From NCBI GenBank assembly GCA_036389035.1, contig DASVQQ010000018.1:124001-188000 (forward strand): DNA of 64,000 nucleotides. The letters run 5' to 3'. Of the stretch, positions 49,780 to 60,081 are shown in pieces (position 1 is the stretch's first letter; each line of letters begins with the position of its first letter). This DNA is from Jatrophihabitans sp. (GTDB lineage Bacteria > Actinomycetota > Actinomycetes > Mycobacteriales > Jatrophihabitantaceae). The translations under genes were made by a program, and so were the position numbers. The notes under the pieces were generated by a model. It had not been told where the DNA came from and made no database searches. It was given only the letters and a program-made list of their open reading frames with translations.

Positions 49780-52700
49780 CGGAGTTCTCCCCGATCGCGA
49801 TGGGACTTCTCGAGCAGGGCGGCCAGGACCGCCGCGGTCGCGGACAGGTGCGGCGGCGCCAGCATCGTGTAATGGGTGCCGGGCACCCGGTGCACGCGCA
49901 GCTCGCCGCCGATCCCCTGCCAGCGCCGCACCGCCTCGGTCGCGGTGTCGGCTGCGACCAGCAGGTCGGTCGGGCGGTCCAGGGCTTCGGGCCGGTGCCG
50001 CAGCTGCGCCCCGGCAAGCTCGGCGAACACCTCGAACCGGGTGGCCAACGCCGCCCGGTCACCGGCCTCGACGATGCCCTGCCCGACGAGGTGGTCCAGC
50101 ATCCGTTCCAGCCGCTCGGCGGCCGGGTGATCGGCGAGCTCCGCCGGGTCCAGGCGCGGACCCTCCACTCCCCGGACACCGGCCAGGTCGTGGGCGAACC
50201 AGCTCAGCAGGCCGACGTCGTCGGGCACCTGCGCGTCGGCTTCGACCGGGACGGCGTCCAGCAGGGCCAGCAACGCGACGTCCTCGCCGGCCGCCCGCAG
50301 CCGCACCGCCAGTTGCTGGGCGATCAGCCCGCCGACCGACCAGCCGGCCAGCCGGTAGGGCCCGCGCGGTTGCGCCTGGCGCAGCTCGGCGAGGTAATCG
50401 GCGGCGATGCCCTGCAGCGAGGCGGGGCTCTGGAGCGAGGAAGGACTCTGCAGCGAGGCGGGCGGGTCTGCTGACCCGTGCAGCCCCGGGGCCTCGAAGG
50501 CGTACACCGGCTGCTCCGGATCGAGCTCGTGGACCAGCGGCAGGTAAGGCACCGCCGATCCGCCGATGGCGTGCACCAGGAACACCGGCGGGAGCGACCC
50601 ACCGGTGCGCAGTGCGACCAGCGAGCCCGACGCGGCTGGGGACGGCGCGAGTGCGGATGCGGCGTCGGGAGCGACTCGGCTGACGACCGAAGCGGTCCGG
50701 CCGGTGACGCGCTCGTCGACCAGTGCCGCCATCGCCGCCAGCGTCGGCGCGAGGTACAGGTCCCGGATGGCGATCTCGACCCCGCACCGGTCCCGGACGG
50801 CGGCCGTCAACCGGGCCAGGTCCAGCGAGCTGCCACCCAGGGTGAAGAAATTGTGGTGCCCGTGCAAGGCAATCTCGGGCGCGGCCGGGCCGAGCAGGGC
50901 GTTCCAGATGTCGGTCAGGGCGCGTTCGGTGCTGGTGGGCGGCCCGGCCGGCGCGGCGGTGGACACCGGCAGCCGGCCCCGGTCCAGCTTGCCGTTGGCG
51001 GTGGTGGGCAGTTCCGGCAGCACGGTGACGGTGGCGGGCAGCATGTGCAGCGGCAGGCGTTCAGCGAGGTGGGCGCGGATCTCGCCGTCGCCGGGGGGCG
51101 GGTCGGTGGCGGTGAGGTAGGCGGCCAGGAACGGGGGTCGGCCGTCCGCGGCGGGGACCAGCAGCACGGCGGCGGCGGTGATCGCGGGGTGCCGCAGCAG
51201 GGCGTGCTCGATCTCGCCGAGTTCGATCCGCTGGCCGTGCAGTTTGATCTGGTCATCGGTGCGGCCGCGGTATTCCAGGGCGCCGTCCGGGCTCCAGCGC
51301 GCCAGGTCACCGGTGGCGTACATCCGCTGGCCCGGGTCACCGAAGGGGCACGGCGTGAACCGTTCGGCGGTCAGCGCGGGCTGGTTGACGTAGTGGTGGG
51401 CCAGGCCCGGGCCGGCGAGGTGGAGCTGGCCCTCGACGCCCAGCGGCGCCGGACCGCCCCGGCCGTCGAGCACGTAGGTCCGCATGTTGGTGATGGGCCC
51501 TCCGATGACGACGGTGGGTCCGTCAGCGGGCGTGCAGGTCCACGCGGTGACGTCGATGCTGGCTTCGGTGGGGCCGTAGAGGTTGTGCAGCCCGGCGTGC
51601 GGCCAGCGGGCCAGCGCCCGGTCCCGGGTGCCGGCCGGCAGCGCCTCACCCGAGCAGATCAGGTGGCGCAGCGCGGGCAGCCCGGGTGGCTCGGGCTGGT
51701 CGAGGAAGGTCGCCAGGACGGACGGGACGAAGTGGGTGACGGTGACGCGCTGGTCGGTGAGGGCGCGGGCCAGGTAGCCGGGGTCCCGGTGGCCGCCGGG
51801 GTCGGCGAGCACCAGCCGGGCCCCGGTGAGCAGTGGCCAGAAGAACTCCCAGACCGAGACGTCGAAGGTGTACGGGGTCTTCTGCAGCACCCGGTCTGAT
51901 GGCCCCAGTGGGTACTGCGCCTGCATCCAGCCCAGCCGGTTGATCAGGCCCGCGTGGCTGTTGAGCACGCCCTTGGGACTGCCGGTCGAGCCGGAGGTGT
52001 AGATCAGGTACGCCGGATCCGTCGGGCGGCAGGCCGGCAGGGTGTCGGCACCCGGCACCTGGCCGCCGCCGGACTCGCCGGACTCGCCGGACTCGCCGGA
52101 CTCGCCGCCGGAGTCGGCGTCCCCGTGCCGCGCCTGACCCGGGGCCTCCAGCGGGATCACCCGGACCCCGGCGGGGGGCTCCAGCTCGACACCGGGCTGG
52201 GCCAGCAGCAGCGCCGCGCCCGCGTCGGCCAGCTGGAACTCCGAGCGGGCCGCCGGTTGTTCGGGGTCCAGCGGCAGGTACGCCGCCCCGGCCTTGAGCA
52301 CGGCCAGCAGGCCGACCACCAGTTCCAGCGACCGGTGGCCGCACACCCCCACCACCCGGCCACGCCCGGCGCCCGCCGCGACCAGCCGCACCGCCAGTTC
52401 GGTCGCCGCTCGATCCAGCTGCCCGAACGTCAGCCACGACCCGGCGCACCAGAGCGCGCACCGGTCCGGCGCGGTCCGGGCCACCTCGGCGGCCACCGCC
52501 ACCACCGAACTGCCCGCCCAGGGCAGCGGAGCCGGCGGCTGGTCGCAGGGACGGTTGAAGTCGTGCAGAACCTGCTGGCGCTCAGCGGCCGACATCAGCT
52601 CGGCGTCCGCGAGGCGGCTGTCCGGGTTGGCCACCAGCCAGGCCAGCGCGTTGCCGAAATGCTCGGTCATGGCTCGTACCCGCCACTCGTCGAACAGCTC

Positions 52701-54068
52701 CGTGGCGTACTCGACCCAGATCTCCAGCGAGTCGTCGGCATGTGGGATGACCTCGAACCGCAGGTCGAACCGGGCGCCCGACTGGCTCACCTCGATCGGT
52801 TCCACCTCGACGCCGGGCAGCGCCAGCTCACCGCCGCTGACCTGCGCGGGCGCCAGCGAGAGGCTGGTCTGGAAGAGGGGGTTCTGGCCGGGGGTGCGGG
52901 GTGGTCCCACGGTGTCGACGACGACGGTGAAGGGGATGTCCTGATGGCGCAGGGCGTTGAGGAGGGTGGTGTGGCAGCGCTGGATGTGGGCGGTGGCGGT
53001 CGGGTTGCCGGTGAGGTCGGCACGCAGCACGACGGAGTTCGCGAAGTAGCCGATCAGCGGTTCGAGTTCGGTGCGGGTGCGGGCGGAGAACACCGACCCG
53101 ACCGGGATGTCGGTGGAGCCGGTGTAGCGCGACAGGGTGAGGGTGAACGCGGCGAGCAGGACGGCCAGCAGCGAGGTGTTGAGCTGGTTGGCCAGTGCCG
53201 CGGCCTGCCGGCTGATGACCGGGTCGAGCCGGCTGCCGACTCCGCCGCCGTGGCCGGCGGGGTTGGCCGGCCGGGGCCGGTCGGTGGGCAGCGCCAGGGT
53301 GGGCAGGTCGGCCAGTTGCCGCCTCCAGTAGTCCAGGCCGGCGTCGAGGTGGGCACGGTTGTGGTGCTGCCAGTGGGCATGGTCAGCGGGCTGGATCGGC
53401 AGCGCCGGCAGGTCCGGGGGCTGCCCGTCGCGGGCCCGGGCGTAGGCCCGGGACAGGTCGGCGTTGAGGATGGCGCTGGACCAGCCGTCGGTGATGATGT
53501 GGTGGGCGGTGAGGCTCAGGATGTGGTCATCGGGGCCCAGCCGGGCCAGCTGGTAGCGAAAGCCGGGCTCGGTGGCCAGCTCGAAGGGCCGGCGGGCCTC
53601 GTCGCTGATCAGGCGCTGCCAACCCACGGCCGGCAGGTCGGTCACCGGCAGCTCCACCCGTCGCGGCGCCGGGTCGATGACCTGGAACGGCTGCCCGTCC
53701 ACGGTCTGGAAGCGGGTCCGCAGACCCTCGTGGCGGGCGATCACCGCCTGCAGCGCGGCCGCCAGCGCCGGGTGGTCCAGCTCGCCTCGCAACCGCAGCA
53801 CCAGCGGCATGTGATACGTCGTGGAATCCGGATCCACCTGCTGCAGAAACCACAAACCCGCCTGCTGCCACGACAGCGGCAACCGGCCGGCCCGGCTCAC
53901 CGCCACCACCGAAGCGCCCTGGGCCACCTCCGCGCGCCGGCGGCGCAGCCGCAACTGCATCAGCGCCCGCCGCTTGTCCGACAGCGCGTCCTCTTCGCCG
54001 CGGACGCCGTCCTCCTCGCCCCGGACCGCATCGCCCCGGACGGCGCCCTCCAGCTCGGTGGACCCCAT
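49776..54068 (-). CDS. NRPS module C-A(Ser)-T-TE
   Basis: 1430 aa. C domain with HHIITDG (~187). A domain with YLIYTSGSTGSPKG (~690) and FDVSVWEFFW; by eye the specificity residues are D-V-W-H-I-S-L-I-D-K, the serine code. T domain FFTLGGSSLDLARL (~1076). TE with nucleophile GWSVGG (~1241), acidic VAAD and His in PGTHYTML. The order equals that of EntF, so it may release or cyclise a seryl chain. The N-terminus is extended by about 60 charged residues with GVRGEED repeats, possibly a docking element. The start directly abuts the upstream NRPS stop. Confidence 0.92.
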   Translation of the reverse strand: MGSTELEGAVRGDAVRGEEDGVRGEEDALSDKRRALMQLRLRRRRAEVAQGASVVAVSRAGRLPLSWQQAGLWFLQQVDPDSTTYHMPLVLRLRGELDHPALAAALQAVIARHEGLRTRFQTVDGQPFQVIDPAPRRVELPVTDLPAVGWQRLISDEARRPFELATEPGFRYQLARLGPDDHILSLTAHHIITDGWSSAILNADLSRAYARARDGQPPDLPALPIQPADHAHWQHHNRAHLDAGLDYWRRQLADLPTLALPTDRPRPANPAGHGGGVGSRLDPVISRQAAALANQLNTSLLAVLLAAFTLTLSRYTGSTDIPVGSVFSARTRTELEPLIGYFANSVVLRADLTGNPTATAHIQRCHTTLLNALRHQDIPFTVVVDTVGPPRTPGQNPLFQTSLSLAPAQVSGGELALPGVEVEPIEVSQSGARFDLRFEVIPHADDSLEIWVEYATELFDEWRVRAMTEHFGNALAWLVANPDSRLADAELMSAAERQQVLHDFNRPCDQPPAPLPWAGSSVVAVAAEVARTAPDRCALWCAGSWLTFGQLDRAATELAVRLVAAGAGRGRVVGVCGHRSLELVVGLLAVLKAGAAYLPLDPEQPAARSEFQLADAGAALLLAQPGVELEPPAGVRVIPLEAPGQARHGDADSGGESGESGESGESGGGQVPGADTLPACRPTDPAYLIYTSGSTGSPKGVLNSHAGLINRLGWMQAQYPLGPSDRVLQKTPYTFDVSVWEFFWPLLTGARLVLADPGGHRDPGYLARALTDQRVTVTHFVPSVLATFLDQPEPPGLPALRHLICSGEALPAGTRDRALARWPHAGLHNLYGPTEASIDVTAWTCTPADGPTVVIGGPITNMRTYVLDGRGGPAPLGVEGQLHLAGPGLAHHYVNQPALTAERFTPCPFGDPGQRMYATGDLARWSPDGALEYRGRTDDQIKLHGQRIELGEIEHALLRHPAITAAAVLLVPAADGRPPFLAAYLTATDPPPGDGEIRAHLAERLPLHMLPATVTVLPELPTTANGKLDRGRLPVSTAAPAGPPTSTERALTDIWNALLGPAAPEIALHGHHNFFTLGGSSLDLARLTAAVRDRCGVEIAIRDLYLAPTLAAMAALVDERVTGRTASVVSRVAPDAASALAPSPAASGSLVALRTGGSLPPVFLVHAIGGSAVPYLPLVHELDPEQPVYAFEAPGLHGSADPPASLQSPSSLQSPASLQGIAADYLAELRQAQPRGPYRLAGWSVGGLIAQQLAVRLRAAGEDVALLALLDAVPVEADAQVPDDVGLLSWFAHDLAGVRGVEGPRLDPAELADHPAAERLERMLDHLVGQGIVEAGDRAALATRFEVFAELAGAQLRHRPEALDRPTDLLVAADTATEAVRRWQGIGGELRVHRVPGTHYTMLAPPHLSATAAVLAALLEKSHRDRGELR

Positions 54069-57000
54069 CTACTCGTCGACGCCTTCGGCCAGCAGCCGGT
54101 CCAGGTCCTCCTCGGACAGGCCCGCGATCTCTGCCTCCAGCTCGGACAGCTCGTCCTCGGCGAAGGACTGGCGCAGCGTCTCGTCGACCAGCGCGGCCAG
54201 CTGGTGCAGCGTCGAGTGGGTGAACAGCTGCCGGGGGTCCAGGGTCAGGTAGAAGGCGTCGCGCAGCCTGGAGATCAGCTGGGTGGCCTGCAGCGAGCTG
54301 CCGCCGAGCGCGAAGAAGCTGTCCCGCTGCCCGATGTCGGAGAGTTCGACGTTAAGCAGCTCGCACCAGATGCCGGCGATCTTTCGCTCGCTCTCGGTGG
54401 CCGGCGGCTGCCGTGGCAGGTCGGCGGCCGAGACCGGTTCGGGCAGCCGCTCGCGGTCGAGCTTTCCGTTGGCGTTGAGCGGCAGCGCGGCCAGCTCGGT
54501 GAAGGTGCCCGGGATCATGTGCAGCGGCAGGTGCTCGGACAGGTGCTTGCGCAGGGCGTCGGTGTCGATCCGGCTGCCCTCGGCCGGCGCCAGGTAGGCG
54601 TCCAACCGCGGTCCACCGGCGGCGGCGGCGTTCACCACCACCGCGGACTGCCTGACGCCTTCGAAGGTGGCCAGCGCGTGCTCGATCTCGCCGAGTTCGA
54701 TCCGCAGGCCCCGGATCTTCACCTGCCGGTCGGCCCTGCCGAGAAACTGCAGCTGGCCGTCGGCCCGCCACGCCACCACGTCCCCGGTGGCGTACATCCG
54801 CTCGCCCGGTTCTCCGAACGGGCAGGGCAGGAACCGCTCGGCGGTCAGCCCGGGACGCCCGAGATAACCGCGAGCCAGGCCCGCGCCCGCGATGAACAGC
54901 TCACCCGGCACTCCCACCGGCGCCAGGTTCTGGGCCGGGTCCAGGACGTAGGCGCGGTGGTTGGCCATCGCCCGCCCGATCGGCGGGGAGGCTGTCAGCG
55001 GCTCGTCCGGGCACGCGTAGTCCACGCAGGCCACGGTCGCCTCGGTCGGCCCGTAGCCGTTGTGAAACTGCCTGTCCGGCGTGCGCCAGCGGTTCACCAG
55101 CTCGGCGGGAAAGGCCTCCAGCCCGACGAACAGCGCTCGAAGATCCGGCAACGACGCCGGGTCGAGGATCCCCAGCACCGCCGGCGGGATGTCAGCCAGG
55201 CTGATCCGTTCCCGGCGCAGCAGGTCAGCCAGCAGGTCGACGTCGTGCAGCACCGAGCGCGGCGCGCCGACCGAGGTGGCCCCGTGCGCCAGCGCGGCGT
55301 AGAGGTCGAAGACGCTCACGTCGAAGGACGGGTTCGCGAACTGCAGCACCCGGTCCGCCGGGGTGATCGAGAACAGCTCGCGGACCGAGCTGACGAAGTT
55401 CACCACCGCCCGGTGCGGCACCAGGACTGCCTTGGGGGCGCCGGTCGAGCCGGAGGTGTAGATCAGGTACGCGGCGTGCTCGGGCCGGGTGGTCTGCGGC
55501 GGCGCGGTGCCGGCGAGCCCGGCCAGCCGGCGGCTCAGCTCGGGGTCGTCCAGGTCGATCCGCGGCACGCCGGCCGGCAGCGCCGCCACCGCCTGGGAGT
55601 CGGTGATCACGACCGACACCCCGGCGTCGGCGACCTGGTAGGCGATCCGCTTGGCCGGATGCGTCGGGTCCAGCGCCAGCCAGGCGCCGCCGGCCTTGAG
55701 GACGCCCAGCTGGGCCTGCGGCAGCCGGGCGCCCCGGTCGAGCAGGATGCCCACCACCTGGTCCGGACAGATCCGGTGCTCGTCTCGCAGCAACCGGGCC
55801 AGCCGGTTGGCTCGGGAGTCAAGCTCGGCGTAGCTGAGCTCGGCCCCGTCGAAGCGCACCGCGGTCCGTTCGGGCCAGCGGGCCGCGCAGCCGGCGACCA
55901 GCTCGTGCAGCAGCATGCCCTCGGTGCCGAAACTGACCGGCTCCGGATTCCACCTGGCCAGCTGCCGCGCCTCTTGCCCGGTGACCAGGCTCAAGCGGCT
56001 CAGCGGGCGCTCCGGATCGGCCGTGATCTCCGACAGCGCTGTCTCGAAGTGCTGGATGAGCCGCTCGATCCGATCGCGGTCGAACAGCTCGGTGGAGTAC
56101 TCGACCCAGATCGAGGCCTGGCCGTCGGGCTCGACGGAAATCTGGAAGGCGATGTCGAAGCGGGAGGTCCCCAGCTGCAGCGACAGCGGCGACACGCTCA
56201 GCTCGCCGAAGCTGTACGCGCCGACGATCTCTCCGGTCAGCAGCGTGAAGCTGACCTGGAAGAGCGGGTTGCGCCCGGGCACCCGCTCGGGCCGCAGTTC
56301 CTCCACCACGGTGCCGAACGGGATGTCCTGGTTGGCCAGGGCGCCGAGCACCACGCCGTTGCAGCGCCGCACCAGCTCGCGACCGCTCGGGTCACCGGTC
56401 AGGTCCGCGCGCAGCACCAGGGTGTTGGCGAAGAAGCCGATCATCGTGTCCAGCTCGGTCCGGGTCCGGCCGGAGAACACCGAGCCGACCGCCAGGTCGT
56501 ACTGGTCGGTGTAGCGCGACAGCACGGCGTAGAAGGCCGCCGACAGCACCGCGAGCAGTGACACCCGTTCCGAGCCCGCCAGCTGTTGGGCCCGCGCCAG
56601 GACCGCCGGTTCCAACGGGGCCTCGAACGCCGCGCCCTGCCAGCTGGGCAGGGCCGGACGCGGCCGGTCGGCCGGGAACTCCAGCGACGGGAGGTCGGCC
56701 AGCTGCTCCCGCCAGTAGTCGAGCTGGCCGCGCGCGGTGTCACTTCCCAGGTTGCGCTGCTGCCAGGCCGCGTAGTCGACCGGCTGCAGCCGCACCGGGG
56801 GCAACTGCTCGCCCCGGCCGGCGTAGAGCTCGGCGAGCTCGCGGGTGGTGATCCCCACTGACCAGCCGTCGGTGATGATGTGGTGCAGGGTCAGCAGCAG
56901 GACGTGGTCGGCCTCGTCCAGCCGAGCCAGCCAGCAGCGCAGCAGCGGGCCGTTCTCCAGGTCGAACGGGCGGCGGACCTCCTGCCCGATCAGCCGGGTG

Positions 57001-57410
57001 GCCTCGCGCAGCCGGTCCTCGGCCGGCAGCGGGCGCAGGTCGAGCACCGTTATGGGAACCGTGCTCGAGCCCGGTGGGTCGATCAGCTGGCACGGCACCC
57101 CGCGCTCGGAACGGAACCGGGTGCGCAGGCTCTCGTGGCGAGCGGTCAGCCCGGCCAGCGCGGCGCGCAGCGCCGGTTCGTCGAGCCGGCCCCGCAACCG
57201 CAGCGCCGTGGGCACGTTGTAGGCCGGGACGTCCGGGGCCAGTTGGTGCAGGAACCACAGGTAACGCTGCTGCTCGGTGACCGGCAGCAGCCCGTCCCGC
57301 GACACCGGTTCGATCCGGTCCTGCTCGACCTGCTGGCCCTGCTGCTGCCGCGACTTCCAGCCCAGCAGCGCCTGCCGGGCAGTGGACAGTGCCTCGGTGG
57401 CATCGGTCAT
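54069..57410 (-). CDS. NRPS module C-A-T
   Basis: 1113 aa. C domain with HHIITDG (~175), A domain with YLIYTSGSTGAPKAV (~640) and SFDVSVFDLYAAL, T domain FFALGGSSLQATQ (~1034). The by-eye A-domain specificity string is D-V-F-D-F-G-G-V-A-K, which I cannot match to a residue. The C-terminus carries an acidic helical tail (LSELEAEIAGLSEEDLDRLL), typical of docking domains that bind the next NRPS; the charged N-terminus of the C-A-T-TE protein is its likely partner. Its ATG overlaps the upstream stop by 1 nt. Confidence 0.92.
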   Translation of the reverse strand: MTDATEALSTARQALLGWKSRQQQGQQVEQDRIEPVSRDGLLPVTEQQRYLWFLHQLAPDVPAYNVPTALRLRGRLDEPALRAALAGLTARHESLRTRFRSERGVPCQLIDPPGSSTVPITVLDLRPLPAEDRLREATRLIGQEVRRPFDLENGPLLRCWLARLDEADHVLLLTLHHIITDGWSVGITTRELAELYAGRGEQLPPVRLQPVDYAAWQQRNLGSDTARGQLDYWREQLADLPSLEFPADRPRPALPSWQGAAFEAPLEPAVLARAQQLAGSERVSLLAVLSAAFYAVLSRYTDQYDLAVGSVFSGRTRTELDTMIGFFANTLVLRADLTGDPSGRELVRRCNGVVLGALANQDIPFGTVVEELRPERVPGRNPLFQVSFTLLTGEIVGAYSFGELSVSPLSLQLGTSRFDIAFQISVEPDGQASIWVEYSTELFDRDRIERLIQHFETALSEITADPERPLSRLSLVTGQEARQLARWNPEPVSFGTEGMLLHELVAGCAARWPERTAVRFDGAELSYAELDSRANRLARLLRDEHRICPDQVVGILLDRGARLPQAQLGVLKAGGAWLALDPTHPAKRIAYQVADAGVSVVITDSQAVAALPAGVPRIDLDDPELSRRLAGLAGTAPPQTTRPEHAAYLIYTSGSTGAPKAVLVPHRAVVNFVSSVRELFSITPADRVLQFANPSFDVSVFDLYAALAHGATSVGAPRSVLHDVDLLADLLRRERISLADIPPAVLGILDPASLPDLRALFVGLEAFPAELVNRWRTPDRQFHNGYGPTEATVACVDYACPDEPLTASPPIGRAMANHRAYVLDPAQNLAPVGVPGELFIAGAGLARGYLGRPGLTAERFLPCPFGEPGERMYATGDVVAWRADGQLQFLGRADRQVKIRGLRIELGEIEHALATFEGVRQSAVVVNAAAAGGPRLDAYLAPAEGSRIDTDALRKHLSEHLPLHMIPGTFTELAALPLNANGKLDRERLPEPVSAADLPRQPPATESERKIAGIWCELLNVELSDIGQRDSFFALGGSSLQATQLISRLRDAFYLTLDPRQLFTHSTLHQLAALVDETLRQSFAEDELSELEAEIAGLSEEDLDRLLAEGVDE

Positions 57411-59254
57411 CAGCTCACCTCCGCCAGCCGGGCCGAGAGGTAGTCGGTGAGTTCGGCGACACTGCCCCCGGCGAAGATGTCGGCCAGCGGGAGGTCGATT
57501 CCGAACTCGCTCAGGAGCTGGGCGCGTAACCGGACCGCCATGATCGACGAGCCACCCACCTCGAAGAAGCTCTCGTCGTCGTCGAAGTCGCCGGTGACGC
57601 CGAAGACCGCTACCCAGATCCGGGCGACCTGGTCGCGCAGCGCGTCCGGCTCGGCCGGCCCACTCGGCGCGGCCGGCCCCGCGTCGACCGGCTCCTTGCC
57701 GACCGGCCTCGCGTCGACCGGCCCCGCGTCGACCGGCCCCGCGTCGACCGGCCCGGCGCCGACCTCGTCGCGGTCCCCGGACGCCACCGCCGCAGCCGGC
57801 GAGGGCAACCCGGCGGCCTGCTGCAGCTGCGCCACGGTCAGCTCGCTGACGGCGTCGGAGGCCAGCATCAGCGCCAGCAGCGTGCGGTAATCCTTAGCCA
57901 GCTGGTGGATCGTCTGCTCGTCGAACAGCTCGGTGGCGTACTCGATCTCCATCCGGTACCTGCCGTCGGGCAGCTCGGTGACCTGGAAGGTGATGTCGAA
58001 CCGGGAGCCGGGGGCCCGCACCCGGACCGGCTCGACCTCGACGCCCTCGAGGTCGAGCGCCGGGACCAGGATCGCGCCGCGGGCCAGCGTGAAGCAGATC
58101 TGGAACAGCGGGTTGGCGCCGGGCACCCGGGCCGGCGCCACCGCGTTGACGACGTCGGCGAACGGGATGTCCTGCATTCCCTCGGCGTCGAGCACGACGT
58201 CGTGGCAGTGTCCGATGAGCTCGTCGAGACCCTGCTCGGCGGCGGTGCGGATGCGGAGCACGCCGGTGTTGGCGAAGTAACCGATCAGCGGCTCCATCTC
58301 GGTGCGCACCCGGCCGGAGAAGGCGGTGCCGAGAGCGAGGTCGTGCTGGCCGCTGCGCTGGCGCATCAGCACCGAGAAGGCGGCCAGCAGGACGGCGAAG
58401 GGCAACCGATCCCCCGTCCGGGCCACGGCGTCGGCGCGGGCGATGAGCTCGGCCGGCAGGTCCACCACGACCTGGTGTCCGGCCCAGCTGGCCACCGCCG
58501 GCCGGGGCCGGTCGGTCGGAAACCGCAGCTGGGGCATCCCGGCCAGCTGGTCGCGCCAGCGGTTGAGCCGCTGCCTGACGGGTTCGGTGGCCAACCGCTC
58601 CCGCTGCCAGCGGTAGACGTCGGTCGGCTGGATGGTCTGGGCGGGCAGTCGCGGGCTGCGCTGCTCGGCGGCGGCGCGGTAGAGCTCGCTGAGCTCGCTG
58701 ACCAGGATCGGGATCGACCAGCCGTCGGAGACGATGTGATGCTGCAGGTAGCCGAACAGGTGCTCGCCGGTGTCCAGCCGCACCAGCAGGGTGCGCAGCA
58801 GCGGATGCCGCAGGTCGATGACCTGCTCGGCCCAGGCGGCGAGCGCCTCCAGCCCGCGTTGCCGCCGGTTCGGCTCGGGCACCCGGCAGAGGTCCAGCTC
58901 CTCCCACCACAGCTGCCCGGTGGGGGCGACCGTCAGCCGCGGGGCGCCGTCCTGCTCGGGAAAGCTGGTGCGCAGGCTCTGGTGCCGCTCGATCAGGCCG
59001 TCCAGCGCCGCCCGCAGTAGCGAGCTGTCCAGCGGCCCGCGCAGCCAGGTCGCGTTCACCAGCGTGTAGCCGGGGGCGCGGGCCAGCTGGGCGGCCAGCC
59101 ACAGCCCGCTCTGCTGGCTGGACAGCGGGGCTGTGGAGGTTTCTGGCTCGGCGGTGATCTGGTCGCTGTTCTGCTGCTGCTGCCGGCGCTGGCGCAGCAG
59201 CCGGTCCCTCAGCTCGGCGCGCTTGTCGGCGATGGTCGGCGGTGACGCGGTCAC
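57410..59254 (-). CDS. NRPS C-T didomain without adenylation domain
   Basis: 614 aa. A condensation domain with HHIVSDGWS (~171) is followed by a linker of VDAGP repeats and a carrier domain, FFEVGGSSIMAVRL (~565). No adenylation domain lies between them, so the carrier must be loaded in trans by another A domain or receive a chain by transfer. The C domain's active His and Asp are intact. Stop overlaps the next NRPS start by 1 nt; start overlaps the thioesterase stop by 4 nt. Confidence 0.9.
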   Translation of the reverse strand: MTASPPTIADKRAELRDRLLRQRRQQQQNSDQITAEPETSTAPLSSQQSGLWLAAQLARAPGYTLVNATWLRGPLDSSLLRAALDGLIERHQSLRTSFPEQDGAPRLTVAPTGQLWWEELDLCRVPEPNRRQRGLEALAAWAEQVIDLRHPLLRTLLVRLDTGEHLFGYLQHHIVSDGWSIPILVSELSELYRAAAEQRSPRLPAQTIQPTDVYRWQRERLATEPVRQRLNRWRDQLAGMPQLRFPTDRPRPAVASWAGHQVVVDLPAELIARADAVARTGDRLPFAVLLAAFSVLMRQRSGQHDLALGTAFSGRVRTEMEPLIGYFANTGVLRIRTAAEQGLDELIGHCHDVVLDAEGMQDIPFADVVNAVAPARVPGANPLFQICFTLARGAILVPALDLEGVEVEPVRVRAPGSRFDITFQVTELPDGRYRMEIEYATELFDEQTIHQLAKDYRTLLALMLASDAVSELTVAQLQQAAGLPSPAAAVASGDRDEVGAGPVDAGPVDAGPVDARPVGKEPVDAGPAAPSGPAEPDALRDQVARIWVAVFGVTGDFDDDESFFEVGGSSIMAVRLRAQLLSEFGIDLPLADIFAGGSVAELTDYLSARLAEVS

Positions 59255-60078
59255 GACCTGTCCGATCCCGGGCGGCCGGCCTCGGCCAGCGCCTGTGCCA
59301 TGTCGAGCGCGAGCTCATCGAGCAGCGCCGGTGGGGCGGACAGGAACGTGTAGTGCTCGCCGGGCAGGACGACCTGGCGGAAGTTCCCCGGTGCCGCCCA
59401 GTCCGCCCAGCCGGCCATCTGCTCGACGGTGATCTCGCGATCGTCCTGCCAGCCGATCGCGGTGAGCCGGCACGGCACGGTGACCGACTCGCTCAGCCGG
59501 TAGCGCTTGTTCGCCTCGACGTCGGCGCGCAGCACCCCCAACCCCAGTGCGATCAGGTCCGGATCCGGGGTGCCGCCCATCAGGTGCATCAGCCCGGCCA
59601 GCTCGACGCCCAGCTCGTCGTCGGTCATCGACAGGAACCGGCCGTGCGGGCCCTGGTGCGGCGCGACCTGGGACGACAGGAAGAGGACCGCCGGCAGCGG
59701 AAGCTCGCGGCGCATCAGTTCCAGCGTCGTCGCGAAGGCGGGCAGCGCCCCGGCGCAGTGGCCGAAGAAGCCGAAGGGCCGGTCCAGGTAGGGCAGCAGG
59801 TGCGGCAGGAGTTGCTCGGCCAGCGACTCGAAGTCGCCGTAGTGCGGCTCGCGCAACCGGTTCTCCCGCCCGGGTGGCTGCAGCAGGCAGAACTCGGCGG
59901 CGCCGGCCTGGGCCGGCCATTGGTAGTACATCGACGCACCGCAGCCGGAGTAGGGAAAGCAGAAGATCCTGGCGGCGGCATCCTCGCTGGGACGGCGGAG
60001 CAACCAGCGGGCGGGCTTGCCGGCGCTGCCGGTGCGAAGGTCGCGCCGGATCGCGCCGGACGTCGGCGCCTGTCCCAC
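59251..60078 (-). CDS. Type II thioesterase with Cys at the nucleophile position
   Basis: The 275-aa alpha/beta hydrolase has the TEII opening FCFPYSGCGASMYYQW and QPPGRENRL, and the catalytic His in PGEHYTFL (~245). The nucleophile elbow reads GHCAG with Cys108 in place of the usual Ser (GHSMG). TEII enzymes clear misprimed or stalled carriers in PKS and NRPS lines. Cys variants exist, and some have transferase-like behaviour, so this one may do more than editing. It lies between mbtH and the NRPS genes in the operon. Confidence 0.9.
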   Translation of the reverse strand: MGQAPTSGAIRRDLRTGSAGKPARWLLRRPSEDAAARIFCFPYSGCGASMYYQWPAQAGAAEFCLLQPPGRENRLREPHYGDFESLAEQLLPHLLPYLDRPFGFFGHCAGALPAFATTLELMRRELPLPAVLFLSSQVAPHQGPHGRFLSMTDDELGVELAGLMHLMGGTPDPDLIALGLGVLRADVEANKRYRLSESVTVPCRLTAIGWQDDREITVEQMAGWADWAAPGNFRQVVLPGEHYTFLSAPPALLDELALDMAQALAEAGRPGSDRS

Positions 60079-60081
60079 CGC

